This document shows positions 51,956-60,153 of a stretch of 64,000 bases of DNA, in pieces. Every line of letters begins with the position of its first letter. Position 1 is the stretch's first letter. The notes below the pieces were generated by a model. The model was not told the origin of the DNA. It did not search any database and saw only the letters and a program-made list of their open reading frames with translations. This stretch comes from Mitsuokella jalaludinii DSM 13811 (GTDB taxonomy: Bacteria; Bacillota; Negativicutes; Selenomonadales; Selenomonadaceae), in assembly GCF_000702905.1 (NCBI RefSeq), contig NZ_JNKR01000005.1:1-64000 (forward strand), read 5' to 3'. Made by a program: the position numbers and the translations under genes.

Positions 51956-53299
51956 ATGGCGAGAGGCGACGGTATTGACCGTACCAACGCAAGAAATATG
52001 AGGCTGACCGAAACCAAGATCGGTAACACCCAGCAGCACAACGAGCGTGAGAAGGATTCCTATGTCAATCAGGACATTGTACTGGAGCGGACGCCGCTCA
52101 ATGTCCATTTCAAAACCCCGTCTGCCGGGTATCGGGAGATGTTTGCTCAAATGGAGGCCGACGGCGTGATCTCCACCCGTGGCATCAAGGAGGATGCCTT
52201 TCGATACGGTGAGTTGGTCTTTGATGTAAACTCCGCTTACTTCTACAATCACGGCGGGTATGACTTCGCAAAACAATTTTACACCGAAGCCTATAAAGCC
52301 GCAATCAAAATCGTGGGCGGAGAGCAGTATATTTTGTCGGCGGTCATGCACGCTGACGAGCGCAACCGGGCCATGTCCGAGGCGCTGGGGGAGGACGTGT
52401 ACCACTACCACCTCCATGTGGTTTATATCCCGGTAGTGGAGAAGGAGATACGCTGGACAAAGCGGTGCAAGGACAAGTCCCTGGTGGGCAAGGTCAAGGA
52501 AACGATCATGCAGGTGAGCATGAGCAAGAAGTGGGCGTCCAAGCCCATTCTGGACGAAACTACCGGGGAGCCGTTACGCACAGCTAAGGGCAAACCCGTT
52601 CTACGAAAGTCGTACAGTGTCCTGCAAGATGATTTCTTTGAGCATATGCGCTCCGCTGGCTATGACGATGTAGAGCGTGGGGAACGTGGTAGTTCCGAAG
52701 AACATTTGACTGTTACGCAGTTCAAGACGGAGCGTGAGCAGGAACGGCTTGCACAGCTTCAAGAGGTGTCGGCGCTGGCCCAGGTTGAGGCCGACAAAAA
52801 GAATAAGGAGGCAGCATCAGCTGAGAAGAAAGCGGCCCAGGCCAGGGCTAAGCTGGACGATGTAGCGCCCTTGCTCAAGGGCATGGAGAAACTGGCGGCG
52901 GACTTCTCCGACGACCCGGAGCGGACGCTGCCGGAGGCGGGGCCGCTGGAATCGGCCAAGTCCTACCGGGAGAAAAAGGCCAAGCCCCTTTGGGAGAAGA
53001 TCGTCAAGGTGCTGCGCTCCGTCTACCGGGCCTACTTCGACCTCAAGAGCAAGTTTGAGCGGTTGCAGAGCGCCTATGATCGTGAGGTCAGTAAGAACGG
53101 CTCCCTGTCAGCCAGGATTTATGAGGTTTGTGCCGAGAGGGACGGCTTGAAAGGGCAAGTCAGGGACTATGAGCGGGTCAGACGGGCCATTGGCCCGGAA
53201 CAGGCGGACAGGATACTGGAGGCAGCTTACCAGCAGGAACAGGTCGAAAAGGAGCAGAAATGGGGTGCAAGGTCAAAAATAAGGGTAGGCGCACGATAA
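51956..53299 (+). CDS. mobV: MobV family relaxase (Pre/Mob)
   Basis: This 447-residue protein nicks oriT and pilots the strand during conjugative mobilization. The N-terminal half has the MobV pattern: residues up to DIVLERTPLNVHF, then VMHADERN and, about 20 residues on, VYHYHLHVVYIPV, which supply the metal-binding histidines. The C-terminal half is a long coiled coil (about 255-420). The ATG at 51956 has GGAGG 10 bases upstream. The element needs a conjugation machine from elsewhere. Confidence 0.92.
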   Translation: MARGDGIDRTNARNMRLTETKIGNTQQHNEREKDSYVNQDIVLERTPLNVHFKTPSAGYREMFAQMEADGVISTRGIKEDAFRYGELVFDVNSAYFYNHGGYDFAKQFYTEAYKAAIKIVGGEQYILSAVMHADERNRAMSEALGEDVYHYHLHVVYIPVVEKEIRWTKRCKDKSLVGKVKETIMQVSMSKKWASKPILDETTGEPLRTAKGKPVLRKSYSVLQDDFFEHMRSAGYDDVERGERGSSEEHLTVTQFKTEREQERLAQLQEVSALAQVEADKKNKEAASAEKKAAQARAKLDDVAPLLKGMEKLAADFSDDPERTLPEAGPLESAKSYREKKAKPLWEKIVKVLRSVYRAYFDLKSKFERLQSAYDREVSKNGSLSARIYEVCAERDGLKGQVRDYERVRRAIGPEQADRILEAAYQQEQVEKEQKWGARSKIRVGAR

Positions 53300-53322
53300 T
53301 CACAAAAAATGGAGGTAATTTC

Positions 53323-53437
53323 ATGGAAAAGTACATCTTTGACGAGGGCAACGGTCTGTGGTATGAGTTGCAGAGGGACTAACAATATTCGGGCGTGTGC
53401 GGCGGAAATCGTGGACACAGAAATTATTTGCGCATGA
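53323..53437 (+). pseudogene. tnpV: Collapsed tnpV remnant
   Basis: ATG at 53323 after TGGAGGT begins a TnpV-type protein, MEKYIFDEGNGLWYELQRD, then stops at 53380-53382. In another frame, 53378-53437 encodes NNIRACAAEIVDTEIICA, which I recognise as the C-terminal part of TnpV. About 80 middle residues are deleted. TnpV is a small protein frequent in clostridial mobile elements. Confidence 0.7.
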
Positions 53438-53505
53438 GGCCCCAAATCGGAGGGTGTCCCGGTGAATGCCCTCCTGATTTATTTGGGACAGCGGGTAAAA
53501 ACTTC

Positions 53506-53534
53506 TTGCATTTTAGAGTGTGCTATGCTATACT
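53506..53534 (+). promoter_or_regulatory. Promoter of the tetracycline resistance gene
   Basis: TTGCAT (53506-53511) and TATACT (53529-53534) have a 17-base spacer, about 30 bases before the leader peptide. Confidence 0.75.
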
Positions 53535-53566
53535 GCTGTCATACTGATTTGAGGAGTCTATTCAAC

Positions 53567-53590
53567 ATGCGGCAAGGTATTCTTAAATAA
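53567..53590 (+). CDS. Leader peptide MRQGILK of the tet attenuator
   Basis: An 8-codon frame (MRQGILK and stop) follows a GAGGAG site. Its coding sequence is one arm of a long hairpin. The same leader start is found before tet(M) in Tn916, as I recall. Ribosomes translating it under tetracycline would change the fold of the RNA. Confidence 0.65.
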   Translation: MRQGILK

Positions 53591-53776
53591 AATTTGATAA
53601 TGGGCACAAAAATAATTGCCCCTTGCAGGGGCTTGGTTTTTGTACCCAATTTAAGAATGCTTTTGCCTTTTTATCAAATATCGTGACGGATAACGGCTCA
53701 TGTTAGCTGAATGCGTTTCTATGTATCCGAAGTCATGATCCCCAGCGGTAAAAGTATTTGCCGCTGGGGATTTTTG
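53571..53776 (+). promoter_or_regulatory. Transcription attenuator of the tet gene (two terminators)
   Basis: The leader-peptide arm (GGCAAGGTATTCTTAAAT, 53571-53588) pairs with ATTTAAGAAT...TTTTGCC (53649-53667), followed by five T. A second hairpin, ATCCCCAGCGG with CCGCTGGGGAT and TTTTT (53738-53776), lies 32 bases before the tet start. This is the Tet(M)-type attenuation layout. The 508-base gap 53300-53807 holds this leader and the tnpV remnant. Confidence 0.8.
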
Positions 53777-53807
53777 CGCCCTTTTGGGCCTTGTATGGAG
53801 GATAGAC

Positions 53808-55727
53808 ATGAACATTATCAATATCGGGATTCTTGCCCATGTAGATGCGGGCAAGACGACACTGACAGAAAGCCTGCTGTATGCCAGCGGAACCATTTCA
53901 GAGCCGGGGAGCGTCGAAAAAGGGACAACGAGAACGGACACTATGTTTTTGGAGCGGCAGCGTGGAATTACCATTCAAACGGCAGTCACTTCTTTCCAGT
54001 GGCACAGTTGTAAAGTCAATATTGTGGATACTCCCGGCCACATGGATTTCTTGGCAGAGGTATACCGCTCTCTGGCTGTTTTGGACGGGGCCATCTTGGT
54101 GCTCTCCGCTAAAGATGGCGTGCAGGCCCAGACCCGTGTTCTGTTCCATGCCCTACGGAAATTGAACATCCCCACCATTATCTTTATCAACAAGATCGAC
54201 CAGGTTGGCATTGATTTGGAGAGCGTATATCAGTCTGTTCGGGATAAGCTCTCCGCTGATATTATCATCAAGCAGACAGTGTCGCTGTCCTCGAAAATAA
54301 CTCTGACAGAAAACACTAGTGCAGAGGTGTGGGATTCGGTCATCGAAAATAACGATGAGTTATTGGCAAAGTATATCGCAGGAGAATCAATCAGTCAGAA
54401 AGAACTTGCGCAAGAAGAACAGCGGCGAGTTCAAGACGCCTCCCTGCTCCCGGTCTATCATGGTAGCGCCAAAAACGGCCTTGGCATTCAACAGTTGATG
54501 GATGCGGTGATAGGGCTGTTCCAATCGACCAAGGAACAGGGGAGCGCCGCCCTGTGCGGTAGAGTTTTTAAGGTGGAGTATACAGATTGCGGCCAGAGGC
54601 TTGTCTATCTGCGGCTATACAGCGGAACGCTGCGTCTGCGGGATACGGTGGCCCTAGCCGGGAGAGAAAAGCTGAAAATCACAGAGATGCGTATTCCATC
54701 CAAAGGGGAGATTGTTCGGACAGATACCGCCCATAAGGGCGAAATTGTCATCCTTCCCAGCGACAGCTTGAGATTAAACGATATATTGGGGGACAAAACC
54801 CAACTTCCTCGTGAAATGTGGAGTGATGTTCCCTTCCCTATGCTGCGGACGACGATTACGCCAAAAACGGCAGAGCAAAGAGACCGGTTGCTGGACGCTC
54901 TTACGCAAATTGCGGATACTGACCCGCTTTTGCACTACGAGGTGGATTCCACCACCCATGAGATCATTCTTTCTTTTTTGGGTCGGATGCAGTTGGAGGT
55001 TGTTTCCGCTTTGCTGACGGAAAAATACAAGATTGAAACAGCAGTGAAGGAACCCACCGTCATTTATTTAGAGCGGCCGCTCAAAGTGGCCAGTCACACC
55101 ATCCATATCGAGGTGCCGCCTAACCCGTTTTGGGCATCTATCGGACTGTCTGTTACACCGCTCCCGCTTGGCTCCGGTGTAAAATACGAGAGCCGGGTTT
55201 CCCTGGGATACCTGAACCAGAGTTTTCAAAACGCTGTCATGGATGGTATCCGTTACGGTTTGGGGCAAGGCTTGTGTGGCTGGAACGTAACGGACTGTAA
55301 GATTTGCTTTGAATACGGACTTTACTATAGCCCGGTCAGTACGCCGGCGGACTTCCGCTCATTGGCCCCGATTGTATTGGAACAGGCATTGAAGAAATCT
55401 GGGACGCAGTTGCTGGAACCTTATCTCTCCTTCACCCTCTATGCGCCCCAGGAATACCTTTCCAGGGCTTATCATGATGCGCCGAAATACTGTGCCACCA
55501 TCGAAACGGCCCAGATAAAAAAGGATGAAGTTGTCTTTACTGGCGAGATTCCCGCCCGTTGCATACAGGCATACCGTACTGATTTGGCCTTTTACACCAA
55601 CGGGCGGAGTGTGTGCCTGACGGAACTGAAAGGGTATCAGGCCACTGTCGGCGAGCCAATCATCCAGCCCCGTCGTCCAAACAGCCGTTTGGATAAGGTG
55701 CGCCATATGTTCAGTAAGATTCCTTGA
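53808..55727 (+). CDS. tet(W): Tet(W)-like ribosomal protection protein (tetracycline resistance)
   Basis: This 639-residue EF-G-like GTPase removes tetracycline from the ribosome. The G domain has [13 protein letters not shown], the RGITIQTA switch, DTPGHMDF and NKIDQ; domain IV-V motifs VEVPPNP-like [26 protein letters not shown] and the end [15 protein letters not shown] are intact. By recall it is closest to Tet(W) and shares its 639-residue length, but differs at many positions throughout, most visibly about 155-215 and 340-360. It could be a divergent Tet(W) or a mosaic class. It is preceded by a Tet(M)-type leader. Confidence 0.88.
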   Translation: MNIINIGILAHVDAGKTTLTESLLYASGTISEPGSVEKGTTRTDTMFLERQRGITIQTAVTSFQWHSCKVNIVDTPGHMDFLAEVYRSLAVLDGAILVLSAKDGVQAQTRVLFHALRKLNIPTIIFINKIDQVGIDLESVYQSVRDKLSADIIIKQTVSLSSKITLTENTSAEVWDSVIENNDELLAKYIAGESISQKELAQEEQRRVQDASLLPVYHGSAKNGLGIQQLMDAVIGLFQSTKEQGSAALCGRVFKVEYTDCGQRLVYLRLYSGTLRLRDTVALAGREKLKITEMRIPSKGEIVRTDTAHKGEIVILPSDSLRLNDILGDKTQLPREMWSDVPFPMLRTTITPKTAEQRDRLLDALTQIADTDPLLHYEVDSTTHEIILSFLGRMQLEVVSALLTEKYKIETAVKEPTVIYLERPLKVASHTIHIEVPPNPFWASIGLSVTPLPLGSGVKYESRVSLGYLNQSFQNAVMDGIRYGLGQGLCGWNVTDCKICFEYGLYYSPVSTPADFRSLAPIVLEQALKKSGTQLLEPYLSFTLYAPQEYLSRAYHDAPKYCATIETAQIKKDEVVFTGEIPARCIQAYRTDLAFYTNGRSVCLTELKGYQATVGEPIIQPRRPNSRLDKVRHMFSKIP

Positions 55728-55822
55728 TACGCCACAGCAAGGATGGTTATTGCATTTCCCTGCCTTTCGTGGTAAAATGTAGTTGTAAACCACCAGAGAA
55801 AACAACAACCCTGCTACCCCCC

Positions 55823-55851
55823 GTTATCACCACCGATAACAATTTGATAAC
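55823..55851. repeat. Right arm-type integrase sites
   Basis: TTTGATAAC (55843-55851), ACCGATAAC (55832-55840, 11 bp earlier) and an inverted GTTATC (55823-55828) form a cluster matching the left-end repeats. They lie about 105 bases inside the right junction. Confidence 0.65.
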
Positions 55852-55917
55852 AGCCCATCGTATAGGGCTGGATAATATGGACACATCAAATAATCAAAAA
55901 AATGAGGTATCAAATTT

Positions 55918-55965
55918 ATGAAGCAAAATCCGTTAAATATGATGCCCAACAACGAATTCGAATAA
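55918..55965 (+). CDS. Mini-ORF crossing the right junction
   Basis: A 15-codon frame starts with ATG after an AATGAGG site and ends NNEFE-stop, where the last codons are thought to be host DNA. In the excised circle it would instead end NNEWE. Translation is unproved. Confidence 0.35.
   Translation: MKQNPLNMMPNNEFE
55953..55965 (+). other. attR, displaced original guaA terminus
   Basis: The sequence reads GAA TTC GAA TAA (Glu-Phe-Glu-stop), parallel to the GAA TGG GAG TGA (Glu-Trp-Glu-stop) at attL, and is followed 19 bases later by a terminator hairpin. This fits the idea that it is the host's original end of guaA. Confidence 0.55.
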
Positions 55966-55983
55966 GAGCCATACTAGCAACAA

Positions 55984-56017
55984 AAAGGCCTGCTCGCATT
56001 GAGCAGGCCTTTCTTTT
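55984..56017 (+). terminator. Intrinsic terminator, probably the native guaA terminator
   Basis: AAAGGCCTGCTC pairs with GAGCAGGCCTTT around loop GCATT, followed by CTTTT. It lies just outside attR, where the terminator of the uninterrupted guaA gene would be. Confidence 0.85.
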
Positions 56018-56041
56018 GTCGCTTCCATCCCGTATACTATA

Positions 56042-56293
56042 ACTAGATACGGACTTTATCATATCTTTGACGGGCACAAGAAGCATCCGGCGCGCAGCAA
56101 GGTCCTGCTGTTGGCCTTGGCAATGGGATTGACAGTCAAGGAAGCACAGCATCTGCTGTACTATGCAGGCTGTGAGGCACTTTACGCCCGCAACTCCTTT
56201 GATAGTATCATCTGGTATGCCTTAGAGCATCATCTTAATGTCATTGATGCGAATCTGCTGCTCGAACGGCTGGGAGAGAAACCACTTGCATGA
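56042..56293 (+). pseudogene. C-terminal remnant of an XRE-associated protein
   Basis: An open frame without a proper start encodes about 83 residues: YGLYHIFDGHKKHPARSKVLLLALAMGLTV in two parts, then EAQHLLYYAG, SIIWYALEHHLNVIDANLLLERLGE. The pattern resembles the C-terminal region of clostridial proteins with an N-terminal helix-turn-helix (YxIFxGKRxPxRDK, LLKxA, IxFALxHxLSV). The N-terminal part is gone. An ATG at 56111 could give a 60-residue fragment. The 56294-56308 gap holds nothing else. Confidence 0.55.
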
Positions 56294-56308
56294 CTTCTAG
56301 CGGACAGT

Positions 56309-57076
56309 TCAGTCTTCGTGGAAGAACTCGATGATCTTGTGGATGGCGAGTGCCATGTGGTTGGGGTTCTGGAACGGGTGATTGGCGCCCTCGACGGGGA
56401 TGAATTCGATGACGTTGTTCTCGGCAAAGTCTTTTGCGTCCTCGAACGGGATCATCTCGTCTTTCGTGCCGTGCAGGATCAGCATATCGTCGGCGAAGTC
56501 GAAGTACTCGTGGTCGAGCGGGCAGAAGGACTTGAGGTCGTCGAAGAAGGCCTGGTCGACTTTCATCTTGCGCTCGAAGCCGACCTGGATTTCCTTGCCC
56601 TTTGCGAGTTTCGTCTTGTCGGCGTCTGGGATGCGGCTGTACATTGTCTCATACATGTGGATGGCCGGGCAGCGCAGCGCAATCTTGCGGAAGGGGTTGC
56701 CGACCTCGATGAGGTAGCGCAGTGTCAGGTAGCCGCCGAGGCTCGTCGAGTAGATGCAGACATCCTTGGCCTGCAGCTCGCGCTTGGCGTATTCGGTGAC
56801 GATGGTCAAGTAGGTCAGGCACTTGCCGACCGTCAATTTCTTGCGCGCGTCCATGCCGTGACAGGGCCAGTCAAAGGCGATGACGCCCCAGCCCTTGAAC
56901 TTTGATGTCAGATGTTCGCCAAAATTCGATGTGCCGGCGGTTTCCTTGTTGCTGCCGAAGCCATGCGTGACGATGGCGATGTGGTCGAAGGACCGCGCCG
57001 TCTTGTCGCTTGCGCTGCAGATGAGCTTGCAGCGGATGCTCAGGCCTTGCTCATTGATGTCAAAATGCTTTTCCAT
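56309..57076 (-). CDS. Alpha/beta hydrolase (serine hydrolase)
   Basis: This 255-residue cytoplasmic protein has the alpha/beta hydrolase order: oxyanion strand VTHGFGSNKET, nucleophile Ser in YSTSLGGYLTL (about residue 113), the Asp in LHGTKDEMIPF and the His in EGANHPFQNP. It resembles carboxylesterase or acylglycerol lipase-type enzymes; the substrate is not known. It is divergent from the LUD gene. GAGG lies 10 bases before the ATG. Confidence 0.88.
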   Translation of the reverse strand: MEKHFDINEQGLSIRCKLICSASDKTARSFDHIAIVTHGFGSNKETAGTSNFGEHLTSKFKGWGVIAFDWPCHGMDARKKLTVGKCLTYLTIVTEYAKRELQAKDVCIYSTSLGGYLTLRYLIEVGNPFRKIALRCPAIHMYETMYSRIPDADKTKLAKGKEIQVGFERKMKVDQAFFDDLKSFCPLDHEYFDFADDMLILHGTKDEMIPFEDAKDFAENNVIEFIPVEGANHPFQNPNHMALAIHKIIEFFHED

Positions 57077-57182
57077 ATCTAAAATACCTCGTTTCTTTTT
57101 GTCATGCGACTCCTATTATAAACGCAAAAATGTTAGATGAAAAGGCGGCGCGGGCGGGGGCGATGGACAAAAAAGTGCGTAC

Positions 57183-57210
57183 TTGTCTGATGGTATAAAT
57201 CTGCTATACT
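57183..57210 (+). promoter_or_regulatory. Promoter of the LUD-domain gene
   Basis: TTGTCT (57183-57188) and an extended -10 (TGC then TATACT at 57205-57210) have a 16-base spacer. Confidence 0.65.
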
Positions 57211-57253
57211 GGAGTGTAGAGACAGGAATGGTATGTACGACAGGAGGTCGACT

Positions 57254-57856
57254 ATGGATATTGCGGCTTTTGAAGCAAATCTCAAATGGCGCGGCATCGC
57301 GCTCAAGGTATTTGATACGAAGGAAGAGGCGGCTGCCTATCTGACAGCGTCCATCAAGGGCAAGACGGTCGGCTTCGGCGGCTCGATGACGCTCGAGGAG
57401 ATGGACCTCTATGAGAAGCTCAAAAAGGAGAACACGGTCTACTGGCACTGGCGCGAGGAGATGACGGGCGACGAGGCGAAGGCGAAGGCCTACCTCGCGG
57501 ACGTCTACATCACGTCGCTCAACGGCGTCGCGGAGACGGGCGAGCTCGTCAACATCGACGGTGGCGGCAACCGCGTGGCAGCGACGCTGACGAAGCACGA
57601 GCGCCTCTACTTCGTCGTCGGCGAGAACAAGATCGCGCCGGACCTCCATCGTGCCATCGACCGCGCGCGCAACATCGCGAGCCCGCTCAACGCCCAGCGC
57701 CTGCACCGCAAGACGCCGTGCGCCGTCAAGGCGGACCATTGCTACGACTGCAAGAGCCCGGAGCGCATCTGCCGCAGCCTCAACATCCTCTGGGAGAAGC
57801 CCATGCAGATCGGTGCGTGCGAGCTCATCCTGATCCGCGAGAAATTGGGATACTGA
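57254..57856 (+). CDS. LUD domain protein (LutC/YkgG-like, DUF162)
   Basis: This 200-residue protein is a single LUD domain, seen in LutC and in the C-terminal part of LutB of lactate oxidation. It shows KGKTVGFGGSMTLEEM, VYITSLNGVAETGELVNIDGGGNRVAA, the VGENKIAPDL segment and a C-terminal cysteine set (CAVKADHCYDCKSPERICR). Stand-alone LUD proteins like this are common in anaerobes, and lutA/lutB are not adjacent, so a lactate role is unproved. The ATG at 57254 follows AGGAGG. Confidence 0.88.
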   Translation: MDIAAFEANLKWRGIALKVFDTKEEAAAYLTASIKGKTVGFGGSMTLEEMDLYEKLKKENTVYWHWREEMTGDEAKAKAYLADVYITSLNGVAETGELVNIDGGGNRVAATLTKHERLYFVVGENKIAPDLHRAIDRARNIASPLNAQRLHRKTPCAVKADHCYDCKSPERICRSLNILWEKPMQIGACELILIREKLGY

Positions 57857-57881
57857 TAGACCGACAGAAGGAGACATGATT

Positions 57882-58250
57882 ATGAAATTCCAGTTTGCCC
57901 ACAATAATTTCAATGTGCTTGACCTCGAGAAGAGTCTCAAGTTCTACGATGAGGCGCTCGGCTTCAAGCCGGCGCGCAAGCTCGAGGGACCGGGCTTCAC
58001 GCTCGCCTATCTCTCGGACGGCGGCCAGACGCCGCACGAGCTCGAGCTCACCTGGATCCACGGCCGCAAGGAGCCCTACAACCTCGGCGAGAATGAGTTC
58101 CACCTCGCCGTGCGCACGGACGACTTCGAGGCCGCGCATGCGAAGCACAAGGCCATGGGCTGCATCTGCTTCGAGAATGAGGAGATGGGCATCTACTTCA
58201 TCAATGACCCGGACGGTTACTGGATCGAGATCCTGCCGCCGACGATGTGA
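57882..58250 (+). CDS. Glyoxalase I-like VOC protein
   Basis: This 122-residue vicinal oxygen chelate protein resembles lactoylglutathione lyase, which detoxifies methylglyoxal. Metal-ligand candidates are His in FAHNNFNVLD, Glu in HELELTWIHG, His in NEFHLAVRT and Glu in GYWIEILPP. The ATG at 57882 is 8 bases from AAGGAG; ATG 57876 is too close. It follows the LUD gene by 25 bases, and a lactate/methylglyoxal link between the two is plausible. Confidence 0.88.
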   Translation: MKFQFAHNNFNVLDLEKSLKFYDEALGFKPARKLEGPGFTLAYLSDGGQTPHELELTWIHGRKEPYNLGENEFHLAVRTDDFEAAHAKHKAMGCICFENEEMGIYFINDPDGYWIEILPPTM

Positions 58251-58320
58251 CAGCGTCGTGAGCTGGCGCTGCAGTCGCTACAAGTAGATCTTTGATCGTA
58301 TGTGTTGAGGGAGAATCGAA

Positions 58321-58355
58321 AATCCTGTCGGCCCGATGGGCGGCAGGATTTTTTT
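58321..58355 (+). terminator. Intrinsic terminator after the VOC gene
   Basis: AATCCTGTCG pairs with CGGCAGGATT (one G-T pair) and is followed by TTTTT. The ribosome site of the next gene starts right after the T run. Confidence 0.85.
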
Positions 58356-58365
58356 AGGAGAAGCT

Positions 58366-60153
58366 ATGCTGCATTATATCAAGCCATACCGGTACTATGC
58401 CGTGCTGACGATTGTCTTCATGGTCAGCGAGGTCCTCATCGACCTCTATCAGCCGCGCCTGATGGAGGCCATCGTCAATGAGGGCGTGCTGGGCCTGCAT
58501 CACGGCGGCGTGCCGGACCTCTCGCTCGTGATGCAGACGGGCCTCTGGATGGCCCTGATTGTCACAATCGGCGGTGTCTGCGGTGTCATGGGCGGCGTCT
58601 GCGTCAATTTCTGCGCGCAGAATTTCGGCAATGACATCCGCAAGGACTGCTTCCGGCGCATCCTGCAGCTCTCGATGGAGCAGATTGACGCGTTCCGCAC
58701 GGGCTCGCTGATCACGCGCATCACGAGCGACACGACGCAGGTCCAGACGATGGTCAGTGCGGCGCTGCGCGGCGTCGTGCGCAGCCTGACCTTCCTGATT
58801 GCCGGCACGGCGGCGCTGCTGACGCTCGACATCCACTTCAGCCTGATCGCCGCGCTTGCTGTGCCGGTCATCCTCATCGAGGTCGTGATCGTCGTCCACA
58901 AGAGCAATCCGCTCTTCCTGCTCGTGCAGCAGAAGATCGATGCGATCAACGGCGTCATGCAGGAGGATATCCAGGGCGCGCGCGTCATCAAGGGGTACGG
59001 GCAGGAAGCGCGCGAGAACGAGCGCTTCGGCGTGGCCAACGACGACCTCGCAGCGGCCCAGCTGCGCGTCCTTCTGCTCATTGCCTGTCTGCTGCCGCTC
59101 GTCAACATCGTGATGAACACGGCTCTTGTCGCCGTCATCTACATCGGCTCCTTCGACGTGCAGTCGGCCATGATTGGCCCAGGCACCGTCATGGCCGCGC
59201 TGACCTACGTCGTGCTGATCCTCAACGGCATCCTGATGTTCGCGATGATTTTGCAGATCTTCGCGCGCGGCCTGACCTCGAAGCGGCGGCTCGAGGAGGT
59301 GCTGGAGACGGAGCCTGCAATCCGCGATGGCGAGGATGGCGAGACGGACGGGGCAGTCTCAAGGGGAAGGCCAGCGGCCATTGCCCTGCACCATGTCTCC
59401 TTCCGCTATCCGGGTCAGCAGGAAGATGTGCTGACGGATATATCTCTCACGGTGGCACGTGGGGAGACGCTGGCCATTGTCGGCGCGACGGGCTCGGGCA
59501 AGAGCACATTGCTCGCGCTGCTGCCGCGCTTCTACGATGCGACGGCGGGCGAGGTCTTCGTCGATGGCCGCGATGTCCGCAAGTATGCGCTGCACGCCTT
59601 GCGCGGGAAGATGGCCATCGTCCTGCAGAAGACGGAGCTCTTCTCGATGACGATTGGCGAGAACATCGCTTGGGGCATGGATGCGGCCTCCGATGAGGAG
59701 ATACGCCGGGCGGCAAAGATCGCGCAGGCGGCGGACTTCATCGAGCGGCAGCCGGAGGGCTATGGTACAGAAGTGACGGAGGGCGGCACGAGCCTGTCGG
59801 GCGGCCAGCGCCAGCGCATTGCGCTCGCGCGCGCACTCATCCGCAAGCCCGAGATCCTGCTGCTCGACGACAGCACGAGCGCGCTCGACCTGCGGACGGA
59901 GTCGGCGTTCTACGCGGCGCTCGACGGTTATACGCGGGAGCTGCGCCGCGAGGGGCATGACCTCACCAAGATCATCGTCGCACAGCGCATCGCGACGGCG
60001 CGCCATGCCGACCGCATCGCCGTGCTCGACGGCGGCAGGCTCCTCGCCTGCGGCACGCATGAGGAACTGCTCGAGCGCTCTAGCATCTATCGAGAGATCT
60101 GCGCCTCGCAGTTCCGCACGGGCGCGTCGGGGAAGGAGAAGGCAAATGGCTAA
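58366..60153 (+). CDS. ABC exporter half-transporter with degenerate ATP site
   Basis: This 595-residue type IV exporter half has six membrane segments (about 1-320) and an ATPase domain with Walker A GATGSGKST (about 370), signature LSGGQRQRIALARAL and Walker B LLLDDSTSALD. The residue after the Walker B Asp (position 502) is Asp, not the catalytic Glu, as in the weak site of heterodimeric exporters such as TM287/288 and BmrCD. It overlaps its partner gene by 8 bases. The ATG at 58366 follows AGGAG. Substrate unknown. Confidence 0.93.
   Translation: MLHYIKPYRYYAVLTIVFMVSEVLIDLYQPRLMEAIVNEGVLGLHHGGVPDLSLVMQTGLWMALIVTIGGVCGVMGGVCVNFCAQNFGNDIRKDCFRRILQLSMEQIDAFRTGSLITRITSDTTQVQTMVSAALRGVVRSLTFLIAGTAALLTLDIHFSLIAALAVPVILIEVVIVVHKSNPLFLLVQQKIDAINGVMQEDIQGARVIKGYGQEARENERFGVANDDLAAAQLRVLLLIACLLPLVNIVMNTALVAVIYIGSFDVQSAMIGPGTVMAALTYVVLILNGILMFAMILQIFARGLTSKRRLEEVLETEPAIRDGEDGETDGAVSRGRPAAIALHHVSFRYPGQQEDVLTDISLTVARGETLAIVGATGSGKSTLLALLPRFYDATAGEVFVDGRDVRKYALHALRGKMAIVLQKTELFSMTIGENIAWGMDAASDEEIRRAAKIAQAADFIERQPEGYGTEVTEGGTSLSGGQRQRIALARALIRKPEILLLDDSTSALDLRTESAFYAALDGYTRELRREGHDLTKIIVAQRIATARHADRIAVLDGGRLLACGTHEELLERSSIYREICASQFRTGASGKEKANG

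Noticed and set aside
59819-60145. An N-terminal extension of the second exporter half.
   Set aside because: It is an Arg/Ser-rich out-of-frame reading of the first half's ATPase domain; the ATG at 60146 has a ribosome site and the family start.
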